From the NCBI GenBank assembly GCA_947475795.1, contig CANJOX010000003.1:1-27885 (forward strand): a stretch of 27,885 nucleotides of DNA. The letters run 5' to 3'. Every line of letters starts with the position of its first letter. Position 1 is the first letter of the stretch. This document shows, piece after piece, positions 1 through 8,180 of this stretch. The translations under genes were made by a program, and so were the position numbers. The notes beneath the pieces were generated by a model that saw nothing but the letters and a program-made list of their open reading frames with translations, ran no database searches and was not told the origin of the DNA. The DNA comes from Gemmatimonadota bacterium (GTDB lineage Bacteria; Gemmatimonadota; Gemmatimonadetes; Gemmatimonadales; Gemmatimonadaceae).

Positions 1-228
1 CCGCGACGCCATCTGCTGCATCTGCAGATCGAAGTTCGCGTCGAGGTACGGCTGGATCAGACCTTTGGTCGCGACCACCACGACCAGCGTGACGATGGTC
101 AGCAGGAGAATGTGCATCCCCGCCCCCTTCGCGCGTGCGCGGTCGAAGACGGTGGCCGGTGCCCAGAGCACCTCCAGCACGTCTTCGAACACACTGCCCG
201 TGCCCGATCCGGTGGTCTTGTCGTTCAT
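1..228 (-). CDS. YIP1-like integral membrane protein (N-terminal part, runs off the window)
   Basis: Only the first 76 codons are in the window; the frame is still open at base 1. The ATG lies in the sequence ATGA, so it overlaps the speA stop by 4 bases. A GGAG about 10 bases upstream, inside speA, can serve as ribosome binding site. The visible protein has a polar head, an amphipathic stretch around residues 14-32 (FEDVLEVLWAPATVFDRAR) and one strongly hydrophobic span at about residues 38-57. This head-then-membrane arrangement, with the 'L.APA.VFDRAR' style motif, is what I recognise from bacterial YIP1-family multi-span proteins of unknown function. The family call is tentative because most of the membrane domain is missing. 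The overlap implies co-transcription with speA, but nothing in the sequence says why the two would work together. Confidence 0.7.
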   Translation of the reverse strand, partial: MNDKTTGSGTGSVFEDVLEVLWAPATVFDRARAKGAGMHILLLTIVTLVVVVATKGLIQPYLDANFDLQMQQMASR

Positions 229-2183
229 CGCGCGGCTTCTCCTTCGAGGTAAGTGTACCCTTCCAGCCCGGCGACGTAATCCGCGATGAAGGCGTTGGCC
301 TCTTCGCGCGTCAGGGTGGACGTGGAGTTCACCTTACGGCGGAACGTGGCGAGGAGTTGCGAGGCGCCGAACTGCACGTAGTTGAGCACCTCGGTGACCG
401 TGTCGCCCTCGACAAGGTCGGTGATCTCGTACGCGCCCTGCTCGTTGAGCCGCACGTGCACGGCGTTGGTGTCGCCGAACAGGTTGTGCAGGTCGCCCAG
501 GATTTCCTGATACGCGCCCGTGAGGAAGATGCCGAGGATGTAATCCTCGCCGTCCCGGAACTCATGGAGCTCGAGGCTGGGGCGGCCCTTCTTGTCGCCG
601 ACGAACCGATCGATCTTGCCGTCGGAATCGCAGGTGACGTCCTGCAGGGTACCGCGGCGCACGGGCTCTTCATCGAGCCGGTGGATCGGCATGATCGGGA
701 AGAGCTGGTCGATGGCCCAGCTGTCGGGCAACGACTGGAAGAGCGAGAAGTTACAGAAGTAGCGATCGACGAGCGACGACTCGAGCTCGGGGAGGATATC
801 AGCGTAGGTGTCCTCGTCGGCCTTGGCGATGCGATAGATCGCATTCATCGTGCCGAGCCAGAGCACCTCGGCCTTGGCCAACCCACGCAGGCTGAGCACG
901 CCGCTGTTGAAGTAGTTGCGGGCGCGGTCCTTGTCGAACGACGCATCGTGGAAGACCTCGAGCACCTTACGCGGCTTCGCGCCGCGCTCAGTCAGGGTGC
1001 GCCAGTCCTCGTACATTTCATGCAACAGCGAATGCTCGTCGTCGTCGAGTGCCGGGATGGGCTGTTCGGCCTGCGATTCCACATCGATGACTTTGACCAG
1101 CAGCAGCGCATGATGCGCCGTGAGCGCGCGTCCCGACTCGCTGATGATGTGCGGCATGGGCAGCTCGGCATCGCGACACGCCTCAGCGATCGTGTAGATC
1201 ACGTCGTTGGCATATTCCTGGAGCGTGTAGTTGACGCTCGCATTGTTCGTGGAGTTGGTGCCGTCGTAGTCGATGCCCAGGCCACCGCCGACATCGACGT
1301 GCGTGATGTCCACGCCGATGGCCCGCAACTCGAGATAGAAACGCGCCACTTCCTGCAGTCCCGACTTGATGAAGCGGATGTCGGTGATCTGACTGCCGAG
1401 GTGGAAGTGGATCAGCTTGAGGATGTCGAGCTTGTTGAGCGCCTGCAGCTTGTCGATGAGCTTGATGAGTTCGGCCGAGCTGAGGCCGAACTTGCTCTTC
1501 TCGCCACCGCTCTGCGCCCAGCGACCGGCGCCCTCGCTGGCCAGCTTGATGCGCACGCCGCAGGTGGGCGTGACGCCCAGTTCTTCGGCGACTTCGAGCA
1601 ACACGTCGAGCTCACTGACCTGCTCGAGCACGATGAACACTTTGTGTCCAAGCTTCTGTCCCATGAGGGCCAGCCGCATGAACTCATGGTCCTTATAGCC
1701 GTTGCACACGATGAGGTGCTCGGTGCTTTCCGAGAGACCGAGGACAGCCTGCAGTTCGGGCTTGGAGCCGCATTCGAGCCCGACGCCGTGCGTCTTGCCG
1801 AACTTGACGATCTCCTCGACCACGTGACGCTGCTGATTCACCTTGATCGGATACACGGTGGTGTAGCCACCGGTGTACTCGAACTCCTTCATCGATGCGT
1901 CGAACCGCTCACTGAGCGTTTCGATGCGCGATTTGAGGATGTCGGAGAAGCGCAGCAACACCGGGAGGGCGATGCCCTGCCCTTCGAGATCATGCGCGAG
2001 GTCGCGCAAATCCGCAGTGAGGTGCGGCTGCTCGGGATTGGGGCGGACGATCACCCGCCCGCGCTCATTGATGTCGAAATATCCGGCACCCCACCCTTCT
2101 ACGTTGTAGAGGGCGCGGGCGGATTCGATGCTCCAGGCAGCCGGCAGGGGCGCCTCGGTCTCGGGCTGGTTTCGCGTGGCCAT
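225..2183 (-). CDS. speA: Biosynthetic arginine decarboxylase (SpeA)
   Basis: The 652-residue protein matches the usual length of the PLP-dependent biosynthetic arginine decarboxylase, which converts arginine to agmatine and CO2 as the first step of putrescine and spermidine synthesis in the cytoplasm. The fold-type III signature is intact. YPIKVNQQ carries the PLP lysine at about K114. HFHLGSQ is at 259-265. The glycine-rich phosphate-binding DVGGGLGIDYDG lies around 297-308, and SESGRA around 349-354. The C-terminal barrel has the catalytic CDSDGKID at about 518-525. ATG at 2183 gives the normal N-terminus (WSIESARALYNVEGWG). No Shine-Dalgarno sequence is visible in front of it, so initiation may be leaderless or weak. 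A terminator-like hairpin lies upstream at 2206-2233, which makes independent transcription likely. The 3' end overlaps the YIP1-like gene. Agmatinase or agmatine deiminase is not in the window. Confidence 0.97.
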   Translation of the reverse strand: MATRNQPETEAPLPAAWSIESARALYNVEGWGAGYFDINERGRVIVRPNPEQPHLTADLRDLAHDLEGQGIALPVLLRFSDILKSRIETLSERFDASMKEFEYTGGYTTVYPIKVNQQRHVVEEIVKFGKTHGVGLECGSKPELQAVLGLSESTEHLIVCNGYKDHEFMRLALMGQKLGHKVFIVLEQVSELDVLLEVAEELGVTPTCGVRIKLASEGAGRWAQSGGEKSKFGLSSAELIKLIDKLQALNKLDILKLIHFHLGSQITDIRFIKSGLQEVARFYLELRAIGVDITHVDVGGGLGIDYDGTNSTNNASVNYTLQEYANDVIYTIAEACRDAELPMPHIISESGRALTAHHALLLVKVIDVESQAEQPIPALDDDEHSLLHEMYEDWRTLTERGAKPRKVLEVFHDASFDKDRARNYFNSGVLSLRGLAKAEVLWLGTMNAIYRIAKADEDTYADILPELESSLVDRYFCNFSLFQSLPDSWAIDQLFPIMPIHRLDEEPVRRGTLQDVTCDSDGKIDRFVGDKKGRPSLELHEFRDGEDYILGIFLTGAYQEILGDLHNLFGDTNAVHVRLNEQGAYEITDLVEGDTVTEVLNYVQFGASQLLATFRRKVNSTSTLTREEANAFIADYVAGLEGYTYLEGEAAR

Positions 2184-2205
2184 AGGGGAGCAAAGCTAGA
2201 CGATG

Positions 2206-2233
2206 CGGGGCGGCGGAGGGAGCCGCCGCCCCG
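2206..2233 (-). terminator. Terminator-like GC-rich hairpin between the AIM24 gene and speA
   Basis: A perfect 11-bp inverted repeat (CGGGGCGGCGG / CCGCCGCCCCG) with a 6-base loop lies 23 bases after the AIM24 stop and 22 bases before the speA start. On the minus strand the stem is followed by CATCGTCTAGCTTTG, which is only mildly T-rich, so this is not a classical intrinsic terminator. It could equally be a barrier to 3' exonucleases or lower read-through into speA. The inverted repeat is seen directly; the function is inferred. Confidence 0.45.
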
Positions 2234-2256
2234 AATTCTCCCGTAACGGACCGGCG

Positions 2257-3048
2257 CTAGTTGTCGCCGTCGAGCAAACCGCCGAGGCCCCCGAGAATGG
2301 ACCCTTCGCCCTGACGGGTGCCCCCGGCGCGCGGCGACGCGGCGATGATCCGGTCGGCAAGACGCGAGAAGGGCAACGTCTGGAGAATCACACGGCCCGG
2401 GCCGGTGAGCTGCACGAAGAACAATCCTTCGCCACCGAACAGTGCCGTCTTGATGCCGGGAACCCGCTGGATGTCGTAGTCCACCGTGGGCTGGAAGGCG
2501 ACCAGACAGCCGGTGTCAACGCGCAGCTTCTCGCCGGGTGCGAGGTCAATGGCATGCAGGGTGCCGGACGCGTGCAGGAAGGCGAGGCCGTCCCCCTGCA
2601 ACTTCTGGAGAATGAAACCTTCGCCGCCGAAAAAGCCGGCGCCGATCTTCCGCGTGAACGCCACGGAGATGTCGATGCCGCGGGCGGCGCAGAGAAAGCT
2701 GTCCTTCTGCGCCATGACCGTACCGCCCCAATCCCGAAGGTTGAGCGGCACGATCTTGCCGGGATACGGCGCGGCGAAGGCCACGTCGGCGCGCCGCGCG
2801 CCGCTGTTGCCAAACAGCGTGACAAAGAACGAATCACCGGAGAGCACGCGCTTGCCGGCCCCGACCAGCTTGTCGAACAAGCCGCCGCCCTTGGCGTTGG
2901 GATCGAGCGTGGTGGCCATCGTGATCCCTTCGCGCATGAACATCATGCCGCCCGCCTCAGCGAACACCGCCTCGCCGGGGTCGAGCGTGATGATGACCGC
3001 CTGCAGGTCGTCGCCGATGATCTGATAGTCGATTTCGTCCGCTGCCAT
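2257..3048 (-). CDS. AIM24 / TIGR00266 family protein
   Basis: This 263-residue protein has the look of the AIM24 (TIGR00266) family: a beta-rich fold with repeated short glycine motifs, for example AEAGGMMFM near residue 32, GAGFFGGEGF and GGEGLFFVQL, and a glycine-rich tail (GSILGGLGGLLDG). AIM24 is needed for mitochondrial inner-membrane organisation in yeast. The bacterial relatives have no firm role, and no catalytic residues are evident. I chose the ATG at 3048 over a 26-codon longer reading because GGAGG (3055-3059) sits 6 bases upstream and the protein then starts at MAADEIDYQII, as family members do. That ATG overlaps the peptidase stop as TGATG, so translation is probably coupled. 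No signal peptide is seen, so the protein is predicted to be cytoplasmic or peripheral. Confidence 0.88.
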   Translation of the reverse strand: MAADEIDYQIIGDDLQAVIITLDPGEAVFAEAGGMMFMREGITMATTLDPNAKGGGLFDKLVGAGKRVLSGDSFFVTLFGNSGARRADVAFAAPYPGKIVPLNLRDWGGTVMAQKDSFLCAARGIDISVAFTRKIGAGFFGGEGFILQKLQGDGLAFLHASGTLHAIDLAPGEKLRVDTGCLVAFQPTVDYDIQRVPGIKTALFGGEGLFFVQLTGPGRVILQTLPFSRLADRIIAASPRAGGTRQGEGSILGGLGGLLDGDN

Positions 3049-6005
3049 CACTTGCCTCCATTCGGGTTGGCCATCTTCACCTGGTCGCGTCCCTTCTCGA
3101 GGAACGGGATGCCGCGCACCATCCATGACGGCGCGTCGGCCCCCTGAAGTTTCACCGCGAAGAATTCCTGCATCTTCTTGTCGATGTCCTTCTGGTTGGC
3201 GCGCTTGGTCGGATTGTGCTCGTCGCCGTTGTAGACCACCATGTACGCCTCCTTCTGGAGGCGGCGCATGGCCACGTAGAACTCGATTCCCTGGTACCAG
3301 GGCACCGCACCGTCGTTGTCATTGGCCATGAACAGGACGGGCGTGGTGACGCGATCGAGCTTGAAGAGGGGCGAGTTATCCAGGAAGCGCTCCTGATACT
3401 GCCACAACGACCCGCCGATGCGGCTTTGCGTATGCTCGTACTGGAAGGTGCGCGCGAGCCCTGACTGCCAGCGGATGCCGCCGTACGCACTGGTCATGTT
3501 GACCACCGTGGCATTGGGGACGGCGGCCGCGAACATGTTCGTGACGGTGATCAGATAGGCCGACTGGTACCCGCCCCACGACTGTCCGGTGATGCCGACG
3601 CGCTTGGGGTCCACGAACCCCTTGGCGATGAGCGCCTGCACGCCCGGAATGATGGACTTGGCCGCGCTCGGGCCGGGCTGGCCATCGGTATACACGATGT
3701 CAGGCTGGAAGACGATGTAGCCGAGGGCGTTGTAGACCAGCGGGTTGACCGTGTTCCGCCCTGACGGCGCCGTGTAGTTGTGGAGCCCGTCGGTGAGCTT
3801 TTCATAGAAATACACGATCATCGGGTACTGCTTCGCGGGATCGAAGTTCTCCGGCTTGTGCAGGAGCCCACGCAGTGGCACCCCGTCGGTGTTGATCCAC
3901 GAGACGAGTTCTACCGTCCCGCGGGGGTACTCCGCGTCCTGCGGGTTGGCGTTCGAGATCTTCGCGGTGCTGGCGAGTGACGTACCTGTGTACAGATCGG
4001 GGAAGTCGCGGTAGGTGCTCTGCGTGAGCAGGTACTGCTCGGCGTTCCGCGCCTTCTGCAATCCGTTCAGGTTGCGATCGGCCATCACGATCTTGTCCGG
4101 CTTTCCATCGACACCGATCCGATCGCGCCAGTAGCCAGTGGCTTTGGTGAGCGAGTCGACGGCACGCAACAGCAGCGGCTGGGCCGCATCGAGGAACGGA
4201 TCTTCCCGGTCGAGATCCACCACGCGGTAGGTCATGCCGGCGCGGCGTCCTTCGCCATCGGTGAGATTGCGCGGCGCGGCCACGCCCGACGGATCCACTT
4301 CCCAGATGTCGAAGCGGTCGTAAATGAGCACGCGCGCATCGCCGGTGGTCCAGCCGCCAAGACCATACGGGGGCGGCACGTCGGGGGAATCGAACTCTTC
4401 GTCCTGGAACTTCACCGGCAGCTTGTCGGTGAGCACGTTGCGACGGCCGGTGGCGGTGGCATAGGACACCCACTGACCGCGCTCGAACCACGTGACGTAG
4501 GTCGCGGCCGGCGAGAGCTGCGGATTCCCGTCGAGCTGCTTCGCGATCAGCGTGCGGGCGCCCGTGGCGGGATCGATGAGGTACGCATCGGTGGCCCCTT
4601 CCCCCCAGAACTGCGGGATGGCGTACTCCACGGCATTGAGACCCAAGACGCGCCGGCCATCATTGCTGACGGTCACGCGCAGGCTGTCATTGGCGAGCTG
4701 GGTCCACTTGCCGGTCGCGATCGTGTACAGCGCCGTGTAGGTGCGATTGCGGTCGCGGTTGGCGTTGACCTTTTGCTGCGGCATGATCTGGGTGTCCTTC
4801 CAGTGCCACAGGTCGTAGCCGGCCTTGTCGACCAGCGAATCGGCCGGAATGGAGTCCATGGGCACGTTGCCGAGGGCAAAGAGCACGCCGTTCCCCTCGC
4901 GGGTGAAGCTGAGGGTACCGCGCTCGGCGACGAGCAGCCCGGCGGGGACGTCGGCGGCGGCGACGATCCGGCGGGTGGTGATCGCCTTGCCCTTGGCGGG
5001 GACGAGCGAGGCGTGATACACGGCCATTTTGGGCTTGGCCGTGGAGTCGCCGATGTCCGACAGGAAGGCCACCTGGCGGCCCTTGCGATCGAAGGTGAGC
5101 CCACGGTAGGTGGCGGCCCCGGTGGTGAGCGGGGTGACCGTTCCCGAGGCCAAGGCGCGCACGTACGCGCCACTGGCGGCGCCGTCGCGGGTGCTCACGG
5201 TGTAGCCGAGCCACTGTTCGTCGTCGTCGAAGACGAACGCCGTGACGCCCTCCACGCGCAGGTCGGTGCCGGCGGCGAGATCACGGAGCACGAGCGTCAC
5301 GCCGGTCTCACGGCGTGCGGCGGGGGTGGCGGGTGCCGCCGGCGCGCTGCCGTTCCGGGCGGGGGCGGCGGTGGTGTCTTCGAGCAGATAGGCGAGAAAC
5401 CGGCCGCCGTTCCGGGCCATGCGGAACGAACGGACGCCGGCCACGCGGACGACAGCCCCGTCGGCCAGGTTCATGATTCCCATGGCATTCCGAGGCGCGG
5501 GAGTACCGCGGCGGGCCCGCGCCCGCTCGACCTCGGCGCGTGACGGGTAGATCGTGAACGCGACCACGCGCCCATCCGCGCTGAACTGCGGCGCCTGCGG
5601 GGAAAACTGCGCCGCTGAGTCGGCCGCGGGCTGAAGCTGCGGCCGGCCGGTGAAACCGCGCGGGGCGCGGTACTCGGTCGCGGCGGCCGTCGCGCGGACC
5701 ACCAGTTCCCCTTCGCCGACGGTGGGGCTGAGCGTATAGGCGGCCCACTTGCCGTCGTTCGACAGCGAGGCCCCGGAGATGGTGCGCCACTCGTCGTACG
5801 TGTCCTGCGTGATGGGCTTCTTGCCGGCGGGGATAGGCGGCGGGGTCCACCGCGACACGGCCGTGAACGGATTGGCCGACGTCGACGCGGCCGACTGCGC
5901 CGAGAGCGCCGTGGGCAGCGATGCGGCCACGAGGAGCCCGGCTGCGAGCAGAGATGAAGAGGCCGCGCAGGCGGCACGGGACGAACGCGTCACGGGCAAT
6001 CGCAT
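3048..6005 (-). CDS. Secreted S9 family (prolyl oligopeptidase-like) serine peptidase
   Basis: This is a large secreted serine peptidase of 985 residues. A long beta-propeller-like N-terminal region (WD/PD40-like segments, e.g. residues about 90-650) is followed by an alpha/beta hydrolase domain in the last ~270 residues. The nucleophile elbow reads GQSWGG with Ser at about 809. The acid is probably the Asp at about 898 in DNDGAVP, and the His is at about 930 in GDEHNP, so the triad looks complete. The first ~37 residues form a good signal peptide (MRLPVTRSSR, an Ala/Leu-rich core, then ALSAQ). I therefore prefer ATG 6005 to the in-frame GTG at 6068, which adds 21 polar residues before the signal; neither start has a clear Shine-Dalgarno sequence. 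The product should act in the periplasm or outside the cell on peptides. The stop overlaps the AIM24 start. The substrate cannot be told from sequence. Confidence 0.93.
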   Translation of the reverse strand: MRLPVTRSSRAACAASSSLLAAGLLVAASLPTALSAQSAASTSANPFTAVSRWTPPPIPAGKKPITQDTYDEWRTISGASLSNDGKWAAYTLSPTVGEGELVVRATAAATEYRAPRGFTGRPQLQPAADSAAQFSPQAPQFSADGRVVAFTIYPSRAEVERARARRGTPAPRNAMGIMNLADGAVVRVAGVRSFRMARNGGRFLAYLLEDTTAAPARNGSAPAAPATPAARRETGVTLVLRDLAAGTDLRVEGVTAFVFDDDEQWLGYTVSTRDGAASGAYVRALASGTVTPLTTGAATYRGLTFDRKGRQVAFLSDIGDSTAKPKMAVYHASLVPAKGKAITTRRIVAAADVPAGLLVAERGTLSFTREGNGVLFALGNVPMDSIPADSLVDKAGYDLWHWKDTQIMPQQKVNANRDRNRTYTALYTIATGKWTQLANDSLRVTVSNDGRRVLGLNAVEYAIPQFWGEGATDAYLIDPATGARTLIAKQLDGNPQLSPAATYVTWFERGQWVSYATATGRRNVLTDKLPVKFQDEEFDSPDVPPPYGLGGWTTGDARVLIYDRFDIWEVDPSGVAAPRNLTDGEGRRAGMTYRVVDLDREDPFLDAAQPLLLRAVDSLTKATGYWRDRIGVDGKPDKIVMADRNLNGLQKARNAEQYLLTQSTYRDFPDLYTGTSLASTAKISNANPQDAEYPRGTVELVSWINTDGVPLRGLLHKPENFDPAKQYPMIVYFYEKLTDGLHNYTAPSGRNTVNPLVYNALGYIVFQPDIVYTDGQPGPSAAKSIIPGVQALIAKGFVDPKRVGITGQSWGGYQSAYLITVTNMFAAAVPNATVVNMTSAYGGIRWQSGLARTFQYEHTQSRIGGSLWQYQERFLDNSPLFKLDRVTTPVLFMANDNDGAVPWYQGIEFYVAMRRLQKEAYMVVYNGDEHNPTKRANQKDIDKKMQEFFAVKLQGADAPSWMVRGIPFLEKGRDQVKMANPNGGK

Positions 6006-6121
6006 CGATGCAGGGGGGAGGCGTGAGTCGGGCTGGTCGTTCGGAGCACGGAGCCCCAAGTTGCTCACCAGGCTTTGAGCGAAAAGATTAACGGCGCGGC
6101 TTCGACCGCGTGAGGAGTACG
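6006..6121. promoter_or_regulatory. Divergent intergenic region between the S9 peptidase and DUF502 genes
   Basis: This 116-base region separates two head-to-head genes and must hold promoters for both, unless the peptidase starts at GTG 6068. The stretch 6073-6091 (TTTGAGCGAAAAGATTAAC) is the most AT-rich part and the likeliest promoter core. I see no convincing -35/-10 pair or operator. GAGGAG just before 6122 is the DUF502 ribosome binding site. Confidence 0.35.
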
Positions 6122-6712
6122 ATGAGACGGCTGCTGGGCTATTTCCTGCGTGGACTCGTGTTGCTGGCCCCCCTCGCGGTGACCGTGTGGGTGTGCTGGC
6201 TCATCTTCACGAATGTGGACGGGTGGCTGGGGCTTCCGGTCCCCGGGGCAGGCTTTGTGGCCACCCTCGTGCTGATCACGACCGTCGGGTTCCTGGGGTC
6301 GAATCTGCTCACGCGCTCGGCGGTGAACCTGCTGGAGGAGCTGATGAGTCGGCTCCCCTTCGTGCGCCTGCTGTACGGCTCCACGAAAGACCTGCTGAAT
6401 GCCTTCGTGGGCGAAAAGCGGCGGTTTGATAAGCCGGTGTCGGTGGCGTTGCAACCCGACGGCAGTGTGCGGCTGGTGGGATTCGTGACGCAGGAATCGC
6501 TGCCGCAACTGGGGATGCCGGGGTACGTCGCCGTGTACTGCCCGCACTCCTACGCATTCTCGGGCCAGCTGCACGTGGTGCTCGCGACGCGCGTTCAGGC
6601 GTTGGACGTGGCGAGTGCCGACGCGATGGCCTTTGTGGTGTCCGGCGGTGTGTCCGCACCGGCCCTTCCCCTCCCCGCCACTGGCGACCGCGCCACCCTC
6701 GAGACTCCCTGA
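6122..6712 (+). CDS. DUF502 family membrane protein
   Basis: The 196-residue protein fits the DUF502 family: two N-terminal membrane spans (about residues 6-27 and 39-60), then the conserved amphipathic segment that includes [17 protein letters not shown] (about 80-96), then a soluble beta-rich domain ([24 protein letters not shown]). The family has no established biochemical role in bacteria; plant relatives (LCV/COV1-like) affect vascular patterning. ATG 6122 was chosen because GAGGAG lies 4-5 bases upstream, rather than a GTG four codons earlier. The stop is fused to the next gene's start as TGATG, suggesting translational coupling with the amidohydrolase, although no functional link is known. 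Confidence 0.9.
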   Translation: MRRLLGYFLRGLVLLAPLAVTVWVCWLIFTNVDGWLGLPVPGAGFVATLVLITTVGFLGSNLLTRSAVNLLEELMSRLPFVRLLYGSTKDLLNAFVGEKRRFDKPVSVALQPDGSVRLVGFVTQESLPQLGMPGYVAVYCPHSYAFSGQLHVVLATRVQALDVASADAMAFVVSGGVSAPALPLPATGDRATLETP

Positions 6713-8019
6713 TGCCCCGACCAATGTCCTTCGCGTGGGCCCCGGTGGCCCTCGCCGTGCTGCTGGCAACGCCGGCGCTGTCAGCGCAGACCGCTGCCGC
6801 CCCGGCAACGCCGAAGCCGGTGCTGCTGGTGCCGGATGCCGTGTTCGATGGCGTGACCGACGCCCCGCACCGCGGGTGGGCCGTGCTGGTGCGCAACGGT
6901 CGCATCGCCGCGGCCGGTCCGGCCGCCAGCCTGTCGGTGCCCGCCGACGCCGAGCGCATCGCGCTGCCGGGCACGACGCTGCTGCCAGGGATGAGCGATC
7001 TGCACAGCCACGTGCTGCTGCATCCGTACGATGAAACCCCGTGGAACGATCAGGTGCTACGCGAGTCGCTCGCCCTGCGCACAGCGCGCGCCGTGAATCA
7101 TTTGAAGGCGACGCTGGATGCCGGCTTCACGGTGCTGCGGGATCTCGGGACCGAGGGGGCCGACTACGCCGACGTGGGACTCAAGGAAGCGGTGGATCAG
7201 GGGATCATCCCCGGTCCGCGACTGTTCGTGACGACCAAGGCGATCGTGGCCACGGGGTCGTACGGCCCGAAGGGGTTCGGCGCGGAGATCGGCGTCCCGC
7301 AGGGCGCAGAACAGGCCGACGGCATCGACGGCGTGACGCGCGTGGTGCGCGATCAGATCGGGCACGGTGCCGACTGGATCAAGATCTACGCCGACTACCG
7401 TTGGGGGCCGCGCGGCGAAGCCCGTCCGACTTTCACCAATGAGGAATGGGCGGCCATCGTGCGCACCTCCACCTCGAGCGGGCGCCCGGTCGTGGCGCAT
7501 GCCAGCACGGTGGAAGGGATGACGCGCGCGATTCTGGCCGGCGTGGAGGACATCGAGCACGGGGACATGGCCAACGCCGAGGTCTTTGCTCTGATGAAAG
7601 AGCGAAACGTGGCGTTCTGCCCCACCCTGTCCGCCACGGAGAGCACCACCCGCTATCGCGGCTGGAAGAAGGGGATCGATCCTGATCCGGCGGGAATCGT
7701 GCAGAAGAAGGCGATGTTCGCGGCCGCGCTGGCCTCGGGCGTCACGATCTGCAACGGCAGCGACGTGGGCGTGTTCGCCCACGGCACGAACGCCCTCGAG
7801 TTGGAACTCATGGTCGAGTACGGGATGTCTCCCGTGGCGGCGCTGCGCGCGGCGACCAGCGTGAACGCGCGCATCATGCACCGCGAGGCCGAGTTCGGCC
7901 GCGTGGCGCCGGGGCTGCTGGCCGACCTGGTGGCGGTGGCCGGCAACCCGACCGCCGACATCCGGGCGCTCCGCGCGGTCCGCTTCGTGATGAAGGGCGG
8001 CGTCATCGTCCGCCGGTAG
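6712..8019 (+). CDS. Secreted metal-dependent amidohydrolase (imidazolonepropionase / Xaa-Pro dipeptidase-like group)
   Basis: This is a 435-residue amidohydrolase-superfamily enzyme with a signal peptide ([18 protein letters not shown]...ALSAQ, about residues 1-26), so it is exported. All expected metal and catalytic positions are visible: the HxH pair in DLHSHV (H98, H100), the bridging lysine in WIKIYAD (K224), His in VAHAS (H263), His in IEHGD (H283) and Asp in NGSDVG (D351). This set, with a bridging Lys, is typical of binuclear enzymes that hydrolyse N-acyl amino acids or Xaa-Pro/Xaa-Arg dipeptides. The exact substrate cannot be read from sequence. The C-terminus carries the usual composite-sandwich strand ([13 protein letters not shown]...). 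The gene is the second in a coupled pair with DUF502, sharing TGATG. Confidence 0.94.
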   Translation: MPRPMSFAWAPVALAVLLATPALSAQTAAAPATPKPVLLVPDAVFDGVTDAPHRGWAVLVRNGRIAAAGPAASLSVPADAERIALPGTTLLPGMSDLHSHVLLHPYDETPWNDQVLRESLALRTARAVNHLKATLDAGFTVLRDLGTEGADYADVGLKEAVDQGIIPGPRLFVTTKAIVATGSYGPKGFGAEIGVPQGAEQADGIDGVTRVVRDQIGHGADWIKIYADYRWGPRGEARPTFTNEEWAAIVRTSTSSGRPVVAHASTVEGMTRAILAGVEDIEHGDMANAEVFALMKERNVAFCPTLSATESTTRYRGWKKGIDPDPAGIVQKKAMFAAALASGVTICNGSDVGVFAHGTNALELELMVEYGMSPVAALRAATSVNARIMHREAEFGRVAPGLLADLVAVAGNPTADIRALRAVRFVMKGGVIVRR

Positions 8020-8046
8020 GCCCCGCACGGTCTCAGCGGGTAGGGC

Positions 8047-8063
8047 CCCGCCGCCGAGGCGGG
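8047..8063 (+). terminator. Weak terminator-like hairpin after the amidohydrolase gene
   Basis: A perfect 6-bp stem (CCCGCC / GGCGGG) with a 5-base loop lies 27 bases after the amidohydrolase stop. It is followed by TCAATCAC rather than a T-run, so termination would be weak or Rho-assisted. The stem is seen; the role is a guess. Confidence 0.3.
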
Positions 8064-8112
8064 TCAATCACGCACCACCACTGGACATCTGCGGCGCCGG
8101 ACGGAATGCTTA

Positions 8113-8140
8113 CCGCCTGCGAACGGCGGCTGAACCGCCG
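8113..8140 (+). promoter_or_regulatory. Competing GC stems upstream of the NSS transporter
   Basis: Three short blocks, CCGCC (8113-8117), CGGCGG (8124-8129) and CCGCCG (8135-8140), allow two mutually exclusive hairpins that share the middle block. They lie 41-68 bases before the preferred TTG start of the transporter. If the gene instead starts at ATG 8106, the blocks are coding and this reading fails. Such short GC stems arise easily by chance in GC-rich DNA. Confidence 0.25.
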
Positions 8141-8180
8141 CGCCGCTGTCCGACTCCATTTCCCACCCATCGGAGCACGC

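Noticed and set aside
135..2246. 703-codon open frame on the plus strand opposite speA
   Set aside because: It is the antisense shadow of speA. GC-rich codon usage keeps the complementary frame open, and the product is an Arg/Glu/Val/Leu-rich sequence with no recognisable motif.
6006..6068. GTG start giving the S9 peptidase 21 more residues
   Set aside because: The extra residues are polar and would bury the signal peptide. No ribosome binding site supports the GTG. It remains possible.
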